From assembly GCA_965213905.1 (NCBI GenBank), contig OZ243922.1, positions 1,302,001 through 1,366,000 on the forward strand: a stretch of 64,000 nt of DNA, in the 5' to 3' direction. The notes under the pieces are model-generated. The model had not been told where the DNA came from, made no database searches, and was given only the letters and a program-made list of their open reading frames with translations. This DNA is from SIRX01 sp965213905 (GTDB lineage: Bacteria > Actinomycetota > Rubrobacteria > Rubrobacterales > Rubrobacteraceae). Made by a program: the position numbers and the translations under genes. Below, piece by piece: positions 16,323-25,047 of this stretch (the first letter of the stretch is position 1; each line of letters begins with the position of its first letter).

Positions 16323-17384
16323 GTGCCACAGAACGGGCCTCTTAACGAAACGCTCCTGAAAAGACTCACGGAAACACCCGGCGTCTCGGGCCGGGAAGAG
16401 CAACAACGAGGGATCCTGCGCGAAGAGTTGGGCAAGTTGGCCGACGAGGTCTACACCGACGCCCTGGGAAGCGTCATCGGCACGAAAAACGGCCGGGACG
16501 ACGTGCGGGTAATGCTCGCCGCCCACACCGACGAGATCGGCTTTCTCGTCAAACACGTAGACGAGAAGGGTTTCTTGCGACTCCAGACTTTAGGCGGCCA
16601 CGACCCGGCGAACATGGTCTCCCAGCGCGTGATCGTCACGACCGCGAACGGCGAGGCCTTCCGCGGCGCGCTCCAGCCCTCGCGCAAACCGCCGCACCTC
16701 TCCAAAGGCGAGCAGCAGAAGCCGCCGAAGCCCGAGGATTTCTTCGTGGACCTCGGCATGCCCGCCGACGAGGTCGAAGAGAAAGTCCGCGTCGGGGACT
16801 ACGTGACGATGGACCGGACGCTGGAAAAGGTCGGGGACTGCTACATGTCCAAAGCACTGGACGACCGGGTCGGGGTGTTCGTCATGCTGGAGGCGCTCCG
16901 GGCCCTGGACGGGTACGAGGCCACGATCCACGCGGTGGCGACCTCCCAGGAGGAGGTCGGGCTGCGGGGCGCGGCGGCCAGCGGTTCGGCCCTGGGGCCG
17001 ACGGTCGTCGTCGCGCTGGACACCACGCTCGCGATGGACGTGCCGGGCGGTGGCGGCGAGAACACCATAACCGGGTTGGGAAAAGGGGCGGCCATAAAAA
17101 TTCAGGACAGTTCCTTTATCGCCCACCCCGGGCTCGTCGAACACTTCCGAAAGGTAGCCGAACGCGAGGAAATACCGCACCAGATGGAGATCCTACCGGC
17201 CGGCGGCACCGATGCGGGCGGTGTCCAGCGCCTCCACGGCGGCATCCCGGCCATCACCCTCTCCATACCCTCCCGCTACGTCCACACCCCGAACGAGATG
17301 GTCCACGCCGAAGACGTGCGGGCGTGCATAACCCTCCTAGCCCGCTACCTCGAAGAAGCGCACACCGGCGACTACGCGCTGTAA
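16323..17384 (+). CDS. M42-family glutamyl-aminopeptidase/endoglucanase-like metallopeptidase
   Basis: A 353-residue M42 peptidase. Zinc ligands and catalytic residues appear in AAHTDEIGF (about residue 68), SKALDDRVG (about 178), TSQEEVGLRGA (about 212) and VALDTTL, with the C-terminal GGTDAG and YVHTPNEMV stretches also intact. These enzymes form large cytoplasmic dodecamers that trim peptides. GTG start with AAAGGA upstream. The AAA ATPase gene begins 10 bases after its stop, so the two form an operon. Confidence 0.92.
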   Translation: MPQNGPLNETLLKRLTETPGVSGREEQQRGILREELGKLADEVYTDALGSVIGTKNGRDDVRVMLAAHTDEIGFLVKHVDEKGFLRLQTLGGHDPANMVSQRVIVTTANGEAFRGALQPSRKPPHLSKGEQQKPPKPEDFFVDLGMPADEVEEKVRVGDYVTMDRTLEKVGDCYMSKALDDRVGVFVMLEALRALDGYEATIHAVATSQEEVGLRGAAASGSALGPTVVVALDTTLAMDVPGGGGENTITGLGKGAAIKIQDSSFIAHPGLVEHFRKVAEREEIPHQMEILPAGGTDAGGVQRLHGGIPAITLSIPSRYVHTPNEMVHAEDVRACITLLARYLEEAHTGDYAL

Positions 17385-17393
17385 GGAGCCCAG

Positions 17394-18866
17394 ATGAACG
17401 ACGAACCGCCGCTCCCCCCGGCCGCTTTCGGGCGTGCTTTCAAAGCCTTTCTGGAAGAGTCCGTAAAAGGGTTGGAGGCCGAAGAAGCCCCCTTCGTAAG
17501 CCTCCTGGGTGAACACCTCGGGGCTGACCCCCGCACGCTACCGATCACCGCGGAGGGCATGTCCACGATCGAGCACCCCAACGTTCAGGCAGCCCTGGAC
17601 GCCTGGATCTCCGCCGAAGGCCGCTCTGCGGAGTTGCTCGGCGTGACGGCGGAGCAGAAACGGTATGCCGGCATCGGCCTCTCCGACCTGGTGACCCCGG
17701 CCCGCGGCGGGTTGATAGACGGGGGCATGGTCCCCCAACCCGGCCCCGTTGACTACGCGAACGTCGCCGTCGGACGAGACGAGATGCGGGCTTGCGTACA
17801 ACACGGTCTTTACCTGCTGCACGACGTGGGGCACGCCCTCGCCGTTACGATCAGTATCTCCGGCGAACTCAGCGACGAGCTACAAGTCCGGATCGAGGTG
17901 ATGGCCCCCGGGCCGGAGCAGTCGGCGGCTTTTCTAGAAGAGATCCGGGAGGGCATGCGGCGCCACAACGTTTATCGCGGCCAGGTGCTCGCCCTCGGCA
18001 ACCCGCACGGGCCTTTCGGGGAGGGCGGGACGATGGTCGAGTTCCCGGCGCTGCCGGACACCCGGCGCGAGGCGGTCGTGCTGCCGGAGGGCATTCTGGA
18101 GCGTGTCGAACGCCAGACGGTCGGCTTCAGCGAGCACGCGGAGCGGCTCCGGGCGGCGGGGCGGCACCTAAAGCGCGGCCTGCTGCTTTACGGCCCGCCG
18201 GGGACCGGCAAAACGCTCACGGCCATGTACCTCGTCGGCCAGATGCCGGGCAGGACGGCCCTGATCCTGTCCGGCAGCAGCTACGGGCTCGTCGCCCCGA
18301 CCTGCGAGCTGGCCCGCAACCTCCAGCCTTCGATGGTGATCCTCGAAGACGTAGACCTCGTGGCCGAAGAGCGTGGCATGGGAAACATGGGCGAGAACCC
18401 GCTACTCTTCGAGCTGCTAAACGAAATGGACGGCCTCGCCGAAGACGCCGACGTCATATTCGCGCTCACCACGAACCGCCCGGACCTGCTGGAGCCCGCG
18501 CTCGCCGCCCGTCCGGGGCGCATAGACCAGGCGGTAGAGATCCCCCTCCCCGACCCCGACTGCCGCCGAAGGCTCCTGAACCTCTACGGCAAAGGCCTGG
18601 ATCTCCGACTCGAAAACCCCGAAACCGTCGTAGAACGGACCGAGGGCGTAAGCGCATCATTTATAAAAGAGCTACTCCGCCGGGCAACACTATTCGCCGC
18701 GGAAGAAGGCGGAGAAATGACGGTTACCGACCGTCACCTTACCGAGGCCCTCGACGAGCTCCTAATCGCCGGCGGCACGCTCACCCTGCGCCTGCTCGGC
18801 GGAGAGCCACCACGTCCGGACGAGGATGAGGAGCCGGATTGGCCGGACGAAGAGTTCGAGGATTAG
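17394..18866 (+). CDS. AAA-family ATPase with a long novel N-terminal region
   Basis: A 490-residue protein. The C-terminal half is a classical single AAA module: Walker A GPPGTGKT (about residue 265), Walker B VILEDVDLV (about 315), sensor/arginine-finger region TTNRPDLLEPALAARPGRID, and a C-terminal lid. The first 230 residues are not a recognised domain and may select substrates. A good AAGGAG precedes the ATG. It follows the M42 peptidase gene by 10 bases, which invites the idea of an unfoldase feeding a peptidase compartment; this is inference only. Confidence 0.85.
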   Translation: MNDEPPLPPAAFGRAFKAFLEESVKGLEAEEAPFVSLLGEHLGADPRTLPITAEGMSTIEHPNVQAALDAWISAEGRSAELLGVTAEQKRYAGIGLSDLVTPARGGLIDGGMVPQPGPVDYANVAVGRDEMRACVQHGLYLLHDVGHALAVTISISGELSDELQVRIEVMAPGPEQSAAFLEEIREGMRRHNVYRGQVLALGNPHGPFGEGGTMVEFPALPDTRREAVVLPEGILERVERQTVGFSEHAERLRAAGRHLKRGLLLYGPPGTGKTLTAMYLVGQMPGRTALILSGSSYGLVAPTCELARNLQPSMVILEDVDLVAEERGMGNMGENPLLFELLNEMDGLAEDADVIFALTTNRPDLLEPALAARPGRIDQAVEIPLPDPDCRRRLLNLYGKGLDLRLENPETVVERTEGVSASFIKELLRRATLFAAEEGGEMTVTDRHLTEALDELLIAGGTLTLRLLGGEPPRPDEDEEPDWPDEEFED

Positions 18867-18903
18867 CCTCTCCAGGCGCTACAGAAAGGCCTACGTACTT
18901 ATG

Positions 18904-18926
18904 TACTTGACTATAATAGTCAAGTA
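18904..18926. promoter_or_regulatory. Perfect 11-bp palindrome containing a TATAAT element
   Basis: TACTTGACTAT-A-ATAGTCAAGTA is a perfect inverted repeat with a one-base centre. It contains TATAAT (18912-18917), so a protein bound here would cover a promoter core. It lies 38 bases after the AAA gene and about 150 bases before the peptidylprolyl isomerase start. The -35 region is weak. Confidence 0.5.
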
Positions 18927-19074
18927 ACGTCCGCCTCGACGGACACCTGAGAAACGCCACGATCCGCCCCGGCCCTATGCTTCTTCCCACCAACTTCGGA
19001 TAAATCTGCTGCCCAAGGCTTCGTAATACTGTAGCATCTGTTTTCGTTCCGACATCTATTTGGGAGACAAAACG

Positions 19075-19593
19075 ATGGCACAAAGCTACGACAGCCCGCC
19101 GGAGATGAACCTCAATCCCGACAGTGAGTATTTTGCTAACTTCGTGACTGAGAAGGGTCTGATCAAGGTCCGTATGTTCGCCGAGGAGGCGCCGGTTACG
19201 GTCAACAACTTCGTGTCTCTGGCCCGGGATGGGTATTTCGACGGCACCAGCTTCCACCGGGTTATAGAGAACTTCATGGCCCAGGGCGGGGACCCGACGG
19301 GCACGGGGACCGGCGGACCGGGCTACCAGATACAGGACGAGTTTCACCCGGACCTCACGCACGACAAGCCCGGCATACTCTCGATGGCGAACGCCGGGCC
19401 GAACACGGGCGGTTCGCAGTTCTTTATTACGCACGGGCCGACGCCGTGGCTGGACGGCAAACACGCGATCTTCGGCGAGGTCGTGGATGGCATGGACGTG
19501 GTGTACGCGCTCCGGGAGCGGGACCCGCAGCGCGACCGGGAGCCGGGCGACGGCATCGAGCGGGTAGAGATCGAGGAGATCCCGCGCGGCTAG
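19075..19593 (+). CDS. Cyclophilin-type peptidylprolyl cis-trans isomerase
   Basis: A 172-residue cyclophilin. Core motifs are FHRVIENFMAQGGDPTGTGTGGPGY (about residues 60-85; the catalytic Arg and Phe/Met/Gln positions present), SMANAGPNTGGSQFFI and HAIFGEVVDGMDVV. No signal peptide, so it acts in the cytoplasm on prolyl bonds during folding. ATG at 19075 is chosen over TTG at 19060 because GGGAG sits 7-8 bases before it. It lies downstream of the palindrome at 18904. Confidence 0.94.
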   Translation: MAQSYDSPPEMNLNPDSEYFANFVTEKGLIKVRMFAEEAPVTVNNFVSLARDGYFDGTSFHRVIENFMAQGGDPTGTGTGGPGYQIQDEFHPDLTHDKPGILSMANAGPNTGGSQFFITHGPTPWLDGKHAIFGEVVDGMDVVYALRERDPQRDREPGDGIERVEIEEIPRG

Positions 19594-19594
19594 T

Positions 19595-20247
19595 ACGGGA
19601 AATTCCTCTTTCGGCCTCGTCATCTTCGACTGCGACGGTGTATTGGTAGATTCCGAGCGCATCTCCGTCCCGGTGGATGCTTTCGTGTTATCCGAACTCG
19701 GCTGGCCCATGGGCGAAGCCGAAGTGGTCGAACGTTTCGTGGGGCGCTCGTCGGAATCTGTTAGGGTGGAGATCGAAGCCCACACGGGACGCCGCTTGCC
19801 GGACGACTGGGAGGCCGACTTCGAACACCTGTACCGGGAAGCTTTCGAGGCGGAACTCGTTCCGGTAGACGGCGTTCCGGAAGCGCTGAACCGTATCCCA
19901 CACCCTACTGTGTAGCCTCTAGTGGAAGTCACGAGAAGATGAGGTTTACCCTGGGCCTTACCGGCCTGTACGGACGATTCGAAGGCCGCATCTTCAGCGC
20001 CGACGAGGTAACGAACGGCAAGCCCGCCCCCGAGCTCTTTTTACACGCGGCGGTACACCTGGGCGTGGAGCCGGCGGCTTGCGCGGTGGTCGAGGACAGC
20101 CGGTACGGCGTGGAAGCGGCCCGCGCGGCCGGCATGCACGCCTTCGGCTACGCCGGCGGGGTGACCCCGAAAAGCCACCTCGAAGGGCCGAACACCGTGG
20201 TGTTCGAGGACATGCGGGATCTGCCGGGCCTGATCGGGGAGAAGTAG
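19595..20247 (+). pseudogene. HAD-superfamily phosphatase, frameshifted and without a start codon
   Basis: The first part reads SFGLVIFDCDGVLVDSERIS (the HAD motif DxDGxxxDSE) and runs to NRIPHPT, ending in TAG. The continuation VASSGSHEKMRF, then GKPAPELFLHAA and VVEDSRYGVEAARAAGM (motifs II-IV), is in the next frame. One missing base near 19911 explains the break. Between the in-frame stop at 19565 and the DxD motif there is no ATG, GTG or TTG codon either. Together the parts cover a full phosphoglycolate-phosphatase-like enzyme of about 210 residues. It is either a young pseudogene or carries sequencing errors. Confidence 0.75.
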
Positions 20248-20347
20248 ACGCCGTTTCCTGTGCTGGGTGTGGATTTACAGTTCCCGTAACCGGGTAAGGA
20301 ATAAGCTTGTCCGGCAGTTCGAAATCGTTGTGGGAGGAGAGGTAGAT

Positions 20348-20728
20348 TTGTCTCAGGAAGTCGCGGAAAATTTCAAGGAAGCCCTGTGGAAAGTCGAGGA
20401 GGATCAGGACATGGAACCCATGTTGGATATCCTCTCCGAGGACTGTGAGGTCGGCAACGTGGCCGTGCCGAAGACGTTTCACGGCCAGGACGAGGCGCGG
20501 GAGTTTTGGACGCAGTACCGAAAAACGTTCGACGAGATGAAGTCTACTTTCCGCAACATCTTCGCCGACGACGGCCGGGCCGCCCTGGAGTGGACCACCG
20601 AAGGAACCGAAGAAGGCGACACCGTCTCTTACGAAGGCGTCAGCATACTGGAGATAGAAGGTGACAAGGTCAAACGCTTTATGGCCTACTTCGACCCGTC
20701 CTACCTGAACCGCCAGATCGTGGACTAA
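20348..20728 (+). CDS. NTF2-like / SnoaL-type protein
   Basis: A 126-residue small cone-shaped-fold protein. The pattern MEPMLDILSEDCEVGN, then HGQDEAREFWTQYRKTF and the C-terminal ILEIEGDKVKRFMAYFDP is typical of NTF2-like/SnoaL proteins, which serve as small isomerases, hydrolases or binding proteins. TTG at 20348 is chosen because GGGAGGAGAGG lies just upstream; the frame from 20267 adds an unlikely N-terminus. No ligand can be inferred. Confidence 0.75.
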   Translation: MSQEVAENFKEALWKVEEDQDMEPMLDILSEDCEVGNVAVPKTFHGQDEAREFWTQYRKTFDEMKSTFRNIFADDGRAALEWTTEGTEEGDTVSYEGVSILEIEGDKVKRFMAYFDPSYLNRQIVD

Positions 20729-20898
20729 TCGTCGGACGGACCGGCGCAACGTTCCACCTCTGCAGGCAAAATGCTCGGCTGCGGAGAAGACCCTTGCGGC
20801 TTCGGGATTACGAAGTTCCTCATCACGCTCCCCGAAGGTGGACCGGAGCGTTGTAAACCCCACACGACCGAGGCCGGCGTAAACCGTTAGGATCCAGC

Positions 20899-22377
20899 AT
20901 GACCGAGAGCACCGAAGTTCAGCGTTCCGCCGGCATCTTGCTCCACCCTACCTCCCTGCCGGGGCCCTACGGCATCGGCGAGTTGGGGCCGGAGGCCCTC
21001 GGGTTCGTGGGTTTCCTGGAGGACGCCGGCCAGAAGCTCTGGCAAATGCTGCCCTTGGGCCCTACGGGTGACGACGGTTCGCCGTACTCCTCCTACTCGG
21101 CCTTTGCGGGCAACCCGCTCCTGATCAGCACGGAGCGTCTCAAAAAAGACGGCCTTCTACAGTCCGACGTGCCGGAGGCCCCGGACGGCCCGGTGGACTA
21201 CCCGGCGGTTATCTCCAAAAAGACGAAAGTGCTGCGGGAAGCGTACGAACGGATGAAACCGGGCAAAGAATTCCAGAAGTTCAAAGACGAGCACGAAGGT
21301 TGGCTCGGAGATTACGCCCTCTACATGGCCCTCAAGGACAAGTTCGGGGGGCGGTCGTGGAATCGCTGGGATGAAGACGTATCTAGCCGAAAGCCGGCGG
21401 CGCTGGAGAAAGCCCGCCGGGAGTTGGAAAAAGAGGTCCGGTTTCACGAGTTCGCCCAGTATCTCTTCTTCCGGCATTGGGAGGACGTAAAAAGCGCGGC
21501 CAACGGGGCGGGGATCGAGGTGATCGGGGACATCCCCATCTTTATCTCCCACGACTCCGCCGACGTGTGGGTGAACCAGGACCTCTTTTTCCTGGATTCT
21601 TCCGGGGACCCGACCGTGGTCGCGGGCGTTCCGCCGGACTACTTCTCCGAAACCGGCCAGCTCTGGGGCAACCCGCTCTACGACTGGGAGGCGCTGCGGC
21701 AGGACGGTTACTCCTGGTGGGTGGAGCGGGTGCGGATGGCCCTCACGCTCTACGACGTGGTCCGGATAGACCACTTCCGCGGCTTCGAGGCCTACTGGGA
21801 GATACCCGCCGACGAGACAACGGCCCAGAACGGCCGGTGGGTCGAAGGGCCGGGCCGGGAACCCTTTCAGGCTTTCGAGAAAGAGATCGACACCGGGGAC
21901 GAACCACAGATCATCGCCGAGGACCTCGGGGAGATCACCGCGGGCGTGGAAGAGCTTCGCAAGGAGTTGGGCCTGCCGGGTATGAAAGTCCTCCAGTTCG
22001 CGTTCTCCGGCCCCGACAACGCTTTTCTCCCGCACCAGTACGGGGACACCAACTGGATCGTCTACACCGGCACCCACGACAACGACACCACCGCCGGCTG
22101 GTGGGCGGGCGCCGACGCGGAAGGCCGCAACTTCGCCCGCCGCTACCTCGGTAAAGAGTTCGTCTCCGTCTGGGATTTCATCCGCCTCGCCTACGCCTCC
22201 GTGGCCCAGAGGGCCGTCGTGCCCATGCAAGACGTACTAGGGTTGGGCTCCGAACACCGGATGAACACGCCCGGCACGGTAGGAGGAAACAACTGGGCCT
22301 GGCGGCTGGAAGAGTCCGCGCCCACGCCGGATCTCGCAGAGAAGCTCCGGAGCCTCGCAAAAACCTACGAGAGATAA
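20899..22377 (+). CDS. malQ: 4-alpha-glucanotransferase (amylomaltase)
   Basis: A 492-residue GH77 enzyme that transfers alpha-1,4-glucan segments in maltodextrin and glycogen metabolism. Seen are SAGILLHPTSLPGPYGIGELG-like sequence at the N-terminus, VVRIDHFRGFEAYWEIP with the catalytic Asp nucleophile (about residue 295), IIAEDLGEIT with the acid/base Glu (about 340), and YTGTHDNDTTAGWW with the third Asp. Length is normal. It stands alone, convergent with lepB. Confidence 0.95.
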   Translation: MTESTEVQRSAGILLHPTSLPGPYGIGELGPEALGFVGFLEDAGQKLWQMLPLGPTGDDGSPYSSYSAFAGNPLLISTERLKKDGLLQSDVPEAPDGPVDYPAVISKKTKVLREAYERMKPGKEFQKFKDEHEGWLGDYALYMALKDKFGGRSWNRWDEDVSSRKPAALEKARRELEKEVRFHEFAQYLFFRHWEDVKSAANGAGIEVIGDIPIFISHDSADVWVNQDLFFLDSSGDPTVVAGVPPDYFSETGQLWGNPLYDWEALRQDGYSWWVERVRMALTLYDVVRIDHFRGFEAYWEIPADETTAQNGRWVEGPGREPFQAFEKEIDTGDEPQIIAEDLGEITAGVEELRKELGLPGMKVLQFAFSGPDNAFLPHQYGDTNWIVYTGTHDNDTTAGWWAGADAEGRNFARRYLGKEFVSVWDFIRLAYASVAQRAVVPMQDVLGLGSEHRMNTPGTVGGNNWAWRLEESAPTPDLAEKLRSLAKTYER

Positions 22378-22411
22378 ACCGCACGAACCGCGCCGTTTTA
22401 GAAGTGCGGTT
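22377..22411. terminator. Hairpin between convergent malQ and lepB
   Basis: AACCGCAC and GTGCGGTT form an 8-bp stem around a 19-base loop in the gap between the two convergent genes. There is no long T-run, so it may be a weak bidirectional terminator. Confidence 0.4.
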
Positions 22412-22420
22412 CCGTAAAGC

Positions 22421-22990
22421 CTAGAACAGGCCCACACGGCCCGGCGGCCAGAAACGAACCTCGGCCTCCCCGATCAGGTTTTCCCCCGGCACGGGTCCGT
22501 AGGAGCGGGAGTCGATCGAGCCCAGACGGTTGTCTCCCATTGCGAAGAAGTGGCCTTCGGGAACCGTTTCCGGCCCGAAAGGTGGCGAGTATCTGGCGTC
22601 CGGTTTGAGGTAAGGTTCCGCCTGTGGCTCACCGTTAAGGTGTAGTGTGCCGTCCCGGATCTCCAGCGTATCTCCCGGCAGTCCTACGACGCGCTTTATT
22701 AGCACCGTGCCGTCTGCGGGGCTCTCGAAAACCACGATGTCCCCCCGCCCTACGTCGGAGAGGTCGTAGGCCAGCTTGTTAGCCAAAACCCGGTCGTTGG
22801 TGCAGCCGTCGCAGCCGTGGAGCGTAGGCTCCATGCTCCCCGAAGGAATCTTGAACGGCTCAGCCACCACCGGCCGCACGAAACCGAAGACCAGCGCGAA
22901 AGCGATGACCGGTACAACTGCGTACTCGACCAGGGACCTGATAGCCCGGTTCCCGCGGTTATTAGTAGGCTCTTCGGGAGAATTCGACAC
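22421..22990 (-). CDS. lepB: Signal peptidase I (second of a tandem pair)
   Basis: A 189-residue signal peptidase with one N-terminal membrane helix (VVPVIAFALVFGFVRPVV). The catalytic Ser is in IPSGSMEPTL (about residue 47) and the catalytic Lys in VLIKRVVGLPGD (about 101); box E GDNRLGSIDSRSYGPV is present. It removes signal peptides outside the membrane. A short insertion with two Cys (HGCDGCTND) follows the Ser box. GTG at 22990 is chosen because AAAGGA lies 7 bases upstream. It follows its paralogue at 23030-23689. Confidence 0.92.
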   Translation of the reverse strand: MSNSPEEPTNNRGNRAIRSLVEYAVVPVIAFALVFGFVRPVVAEPFKIPSGSMEPTLHGCDGCTNDRVLANKLAYDLSDVGRGDIVVFESPADGTVLIKRVVGLPGDTLEIRDGTLHLNGEPQAEPYLKPDARYSPPFGPETVPEGHFFAMGDNRLGSIDSRSYGPVPGENLIGEAEVRFWPPGRVGLF

Positions 22991-23029
22991 ACTCACGTCC
23001 TTTTCCAAGCGGCGGCTGTCAGCGGTAGT

Positions 23030-23689
23030 CTACAGGAGCCCCAGCCGGCCTGGGGGCCAGAAGCGGACGAACGCTTCGCCTTCGAGGTTCTCTTTCGGTA
23101 TCGGGCCGATAAAGCGGGAGTCGCGGGAGTTCGAGCGGTTGTCGCCCATTACGAAGACGTGGCCTTCGGGCACTTTCTCCTGCCCGAAGGTGCTCCTATC
23201 GGGGAACTCGCTATTTAGATACGGTTCGTCTTGGCGCTCGCCGTTTACGACGAGCGTGCCGTTGCGGATGGCGACGGTATCACCTGGCAGGCCGACCACG
23301 CGTTTGATCAGGTCTTGCCGTTCGTCCCTCTCGCCCTGAAACCAGCCCACGAGACGCGCTACCGGGTTCCCGTCCGCCGAGTTGTCCACCCCCTCCGGGG
23401 TCTTGAAGACCACGACGTCTTCACGCTCCGGCTCGGTAAAGCGGTAGATAAACTTGTTCACCATCACCCGGTCGCCAACCTCCAGCGTGGGCACCATACT
23501 TTCGGAAGGAATGAAGAAAGCCTCGACGATAAACGGCCGGACGATCAGAAAGACCAGCGCGAAAGCGACGATGAGTATGACCACGAACTCGAGGGGGCCA
23601 CCGCCACTCTTTTTAACCCGCCGGCGGCTTTGTCGGCCGCCTTCGCCGGCCGTCTGAAATTGTCCTTCGCGTTTTTGATCTTCGGACAT
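23030..23689 (-). CDS. lepB: Signal peptidase I (first of a tandem pair)
   Basis: A 219-residue signal peptidase I. A basic cytoplasmic tail precedes one membrane helix (about residues 34-54), then IPSESMVPTL with the nucleophilic Ser, DLIKRVVGLPGD with the catalytic Lys, and GDNRSNSRDSRFIGPI. It lacks the Cys insertion of its downstream neighbour. The pair probably arose by duplication and could divide signal-peptide preferences. ATG start; the second lepB begins 39 bases after it ends, so they form an operon. Confidence 0.93.
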   Translation of the reverse strand: MSEDQKREGQFQTAGEGGRQSRRRVKKSGGGPLEFVVILIVAFALVFLIVRPFIVEAFFIPSESMVPTLEVGDRVMVNKFIYRFTEPEREDVVVFKTPEGVDNSADGNPVARLVGWFQGERDERQDLIKRVVGLPGDTVAIRNGTLVVNGERQDEPYLNSEFPDRSTFGQEKVPEGHVFVMGDNRSNSRDSRFIGPIPKENLEGEAFVRFWPPGRLGLL

Positions 23690-23754
23690 GGGCGCTAAGA
23701 ATACCGCACCCGCGGGCGCTTAACCTCCGGATTACCCGGAGATTGCGACTAGCA

Positions 23755-24519
23755 CTAGAAAATGCCTAGCGCCTGACCCAGGAGGCGCAACGCCACGACC
23801 ACCATGAACACCCCAAAGCCGATCCGCAACTTGTCTTCCGGCAGCGGGTCTCGGAGACGCACCCCGAGCCAGGCCCCGGCTATCGCGCCCAAGACCAGCG
23901 GCGGCAGTCCCAGCACCCGGTCGAAGCCGGTAAGCAAATAGCCGGCGGCCCCGACGAAAGCCGCCGCCAGTACGACCGCCAGGCTGGTAGAAACCGCAGG
24001 CTTCACGTCCACCCCGAAGCCCAGCACCAGCAGCGGCACCAGCATGACCCCGCCACCGATACCCAGAAGCCCCGAAAGCGCGCCCACCACGATGCCGGCC
24101 AAGATAACCACCGGCAGCGGTAGCCTTTTGCCGCCACCGGATACCGCCGAACCTCCCCCGCGGGCCGTAGGATACGCCAGGGCCAGAAGGAGTACGGAGA
24201 AGCAGACCTGCACGACCACCTCCGGCGAGATCTTGCTGATGTAGACGCCTATGAGAGAGGACGGGGCGACCGCCAGAGATAGCAATCCCGCCATGCGCCA
24301 GTCAACGGGGTCCTCGCTGCTGGCGTTGCGGATAGTACCGGACAAAGAACTGAAAACTATGATGACCAAGCTCGCCGCCACCGCCTCCTGAATCTGCCAG
24401 CCACCGGCGAAGATCAAACCCGGCACGAATATTATGCCGCCGCCAACTCCCACGAGCCCGGAGAGCACGCCCCCGACGACCCCGACCACCGCCAAAAGCA
24501 AGAGTTGTACGACGTCCAT
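23755..24519 (-). CDS. TSUP/TauE-SafE family membrane carrier
   Basis: A 254-residue membrane protein with about 8 hydrophobic segments in two repeated halves, each with a GxGGG motif (LVGVGGGIIFVPGL near residue 22 and LLGIGGGVMLVPLL near 148). TSUP proteins move sulfite, sulfoacetate, sulfonates or other organic anions. ATG start. Its upstream gap carries a 9-bp tandem repeat. The substrate is unknown. Confidence 0.88.
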   Translation of the reverse strand: MDVVQLLLLAVVGVVGGVLSGLVGVGGGIIFVPGLIFAGGWQIQEAVAASLVIIVFSSLSGTIRNASSEDPVDWRMAGLLSLAVAPSSLIGVYISKISPEVVVQVCFSVLLLALAYPTARGGGSAVSGGGKRLPLPVVILAGIVVGALSGLLGIGGGVMLVPLLVLGFGVDVKPAVSTSLAVVLAAAFVGAAGYLLTGFDRVLGLPPLVLGAIAGAWLGVRLRDPLPEDKLRIGFGVFMVVVALRLLGQALGIF

Positions 24520-24530
24520 CGTTACGTTCT

Positions 24531-24584
24531 AACGAAACTAACGAAACTAACGAAACTAGCGAAGCTGACGAAGCTAGCGAGTCC
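24531..24584. repeat. Degenerate 9-bp tandem repeat, about six units
   Basis: AACGAAACT occurs three times exactly, followed by AGCGAAGCT, GACGAAGCT and AGCGAGTCC. The array lies 12 bases upstream of the TSUP gene start and downstream of uspA on the same strand. The unit length, divisible by three, and the ordered decay suggest slippage growth. Confidence 0.8.
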
Positions 24585-24606
24585 GCGGCCCGGGTTCGGC
24601 CTCTGG

Positions 24607-25047
24607 TTATTCACCCCGCACTACCAACACGGGGTACCGGGAGTAACGTACGACGCTCTCGGCGTCGCTGCCCATCAAAGCCCGCTCCAGGGTACTCTTC
24701 CCCTTGCTGCCGACCACGATCATGTCGACTTCCAGGTCTTCGCTGAGCCTTATGATCTCGTCGTCCGCCCTCTTGCCCACCCGAAAGTAAGCCTCCGTAG
24801 GCTCTACGCCGACCTCCCGAACCTGTTCGACCAAATCGTCGAGAAACGCCTGCTGTTCCTTCCGGATCTTCTGGTACTCACTGTCCGACAGCCGGTTGGA
24901 TATTATCCAAGGCGATATCAGCGCGACGTAGACCACATGCAGCTCTGCCCCCGTTCTGTCGGCCATACTGGCCGCCATCCTCAACGCCAGCCTGGAATCT
25001 TGCGAGTCGTCGGCGGCGAGCAGTATTCTGGTAGGCAACATGTCCAT
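24607..25047 (-). CDS. Universal stress protein (UspA family), ATP-binding type
   Basis: A 146-residue Usp domain: ILLAADDSQDSRLALRMA at the start and the ATP-binding pattern G-2x-G-9x-G-S in GSKGKSTLERALMGS near residue 118, followed by VVRYSRYPVLVVR. These proteins dimerise in the cytoplasm and respond to stress. ATG at 25047 is chosen over the frame start at 25074 because GAAAGGAAG lies 5 bases upstream. It is divergent from the BCCT transporter across a long gap. Confidence 0.92.
   Translation of the reverse strand: MDMLPTRILLAADDSQDSRLALRMAASMADRTGAELHVVYVALISPWIISNRLSDSEYQKIRKEQQAFLDDLVEQVREVGVEPTEAYFRVGKRADDEIIRLSEDLEVDMIVVGSKGKSTLERALMGSDAESVVRYSRYPVLVVRGE

Noticed and set aside
19913..19918. 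Stop in the HAD gene as a selenocysteine codon
   Set aside because: The stop is TAG and the rest of the protein is in another frame, so it is a frameshift.
21157..22230. A 357-codon open frame on the minus strand
   Set aside because: It is a shadow of malQ, whose active-site residues are all in place.
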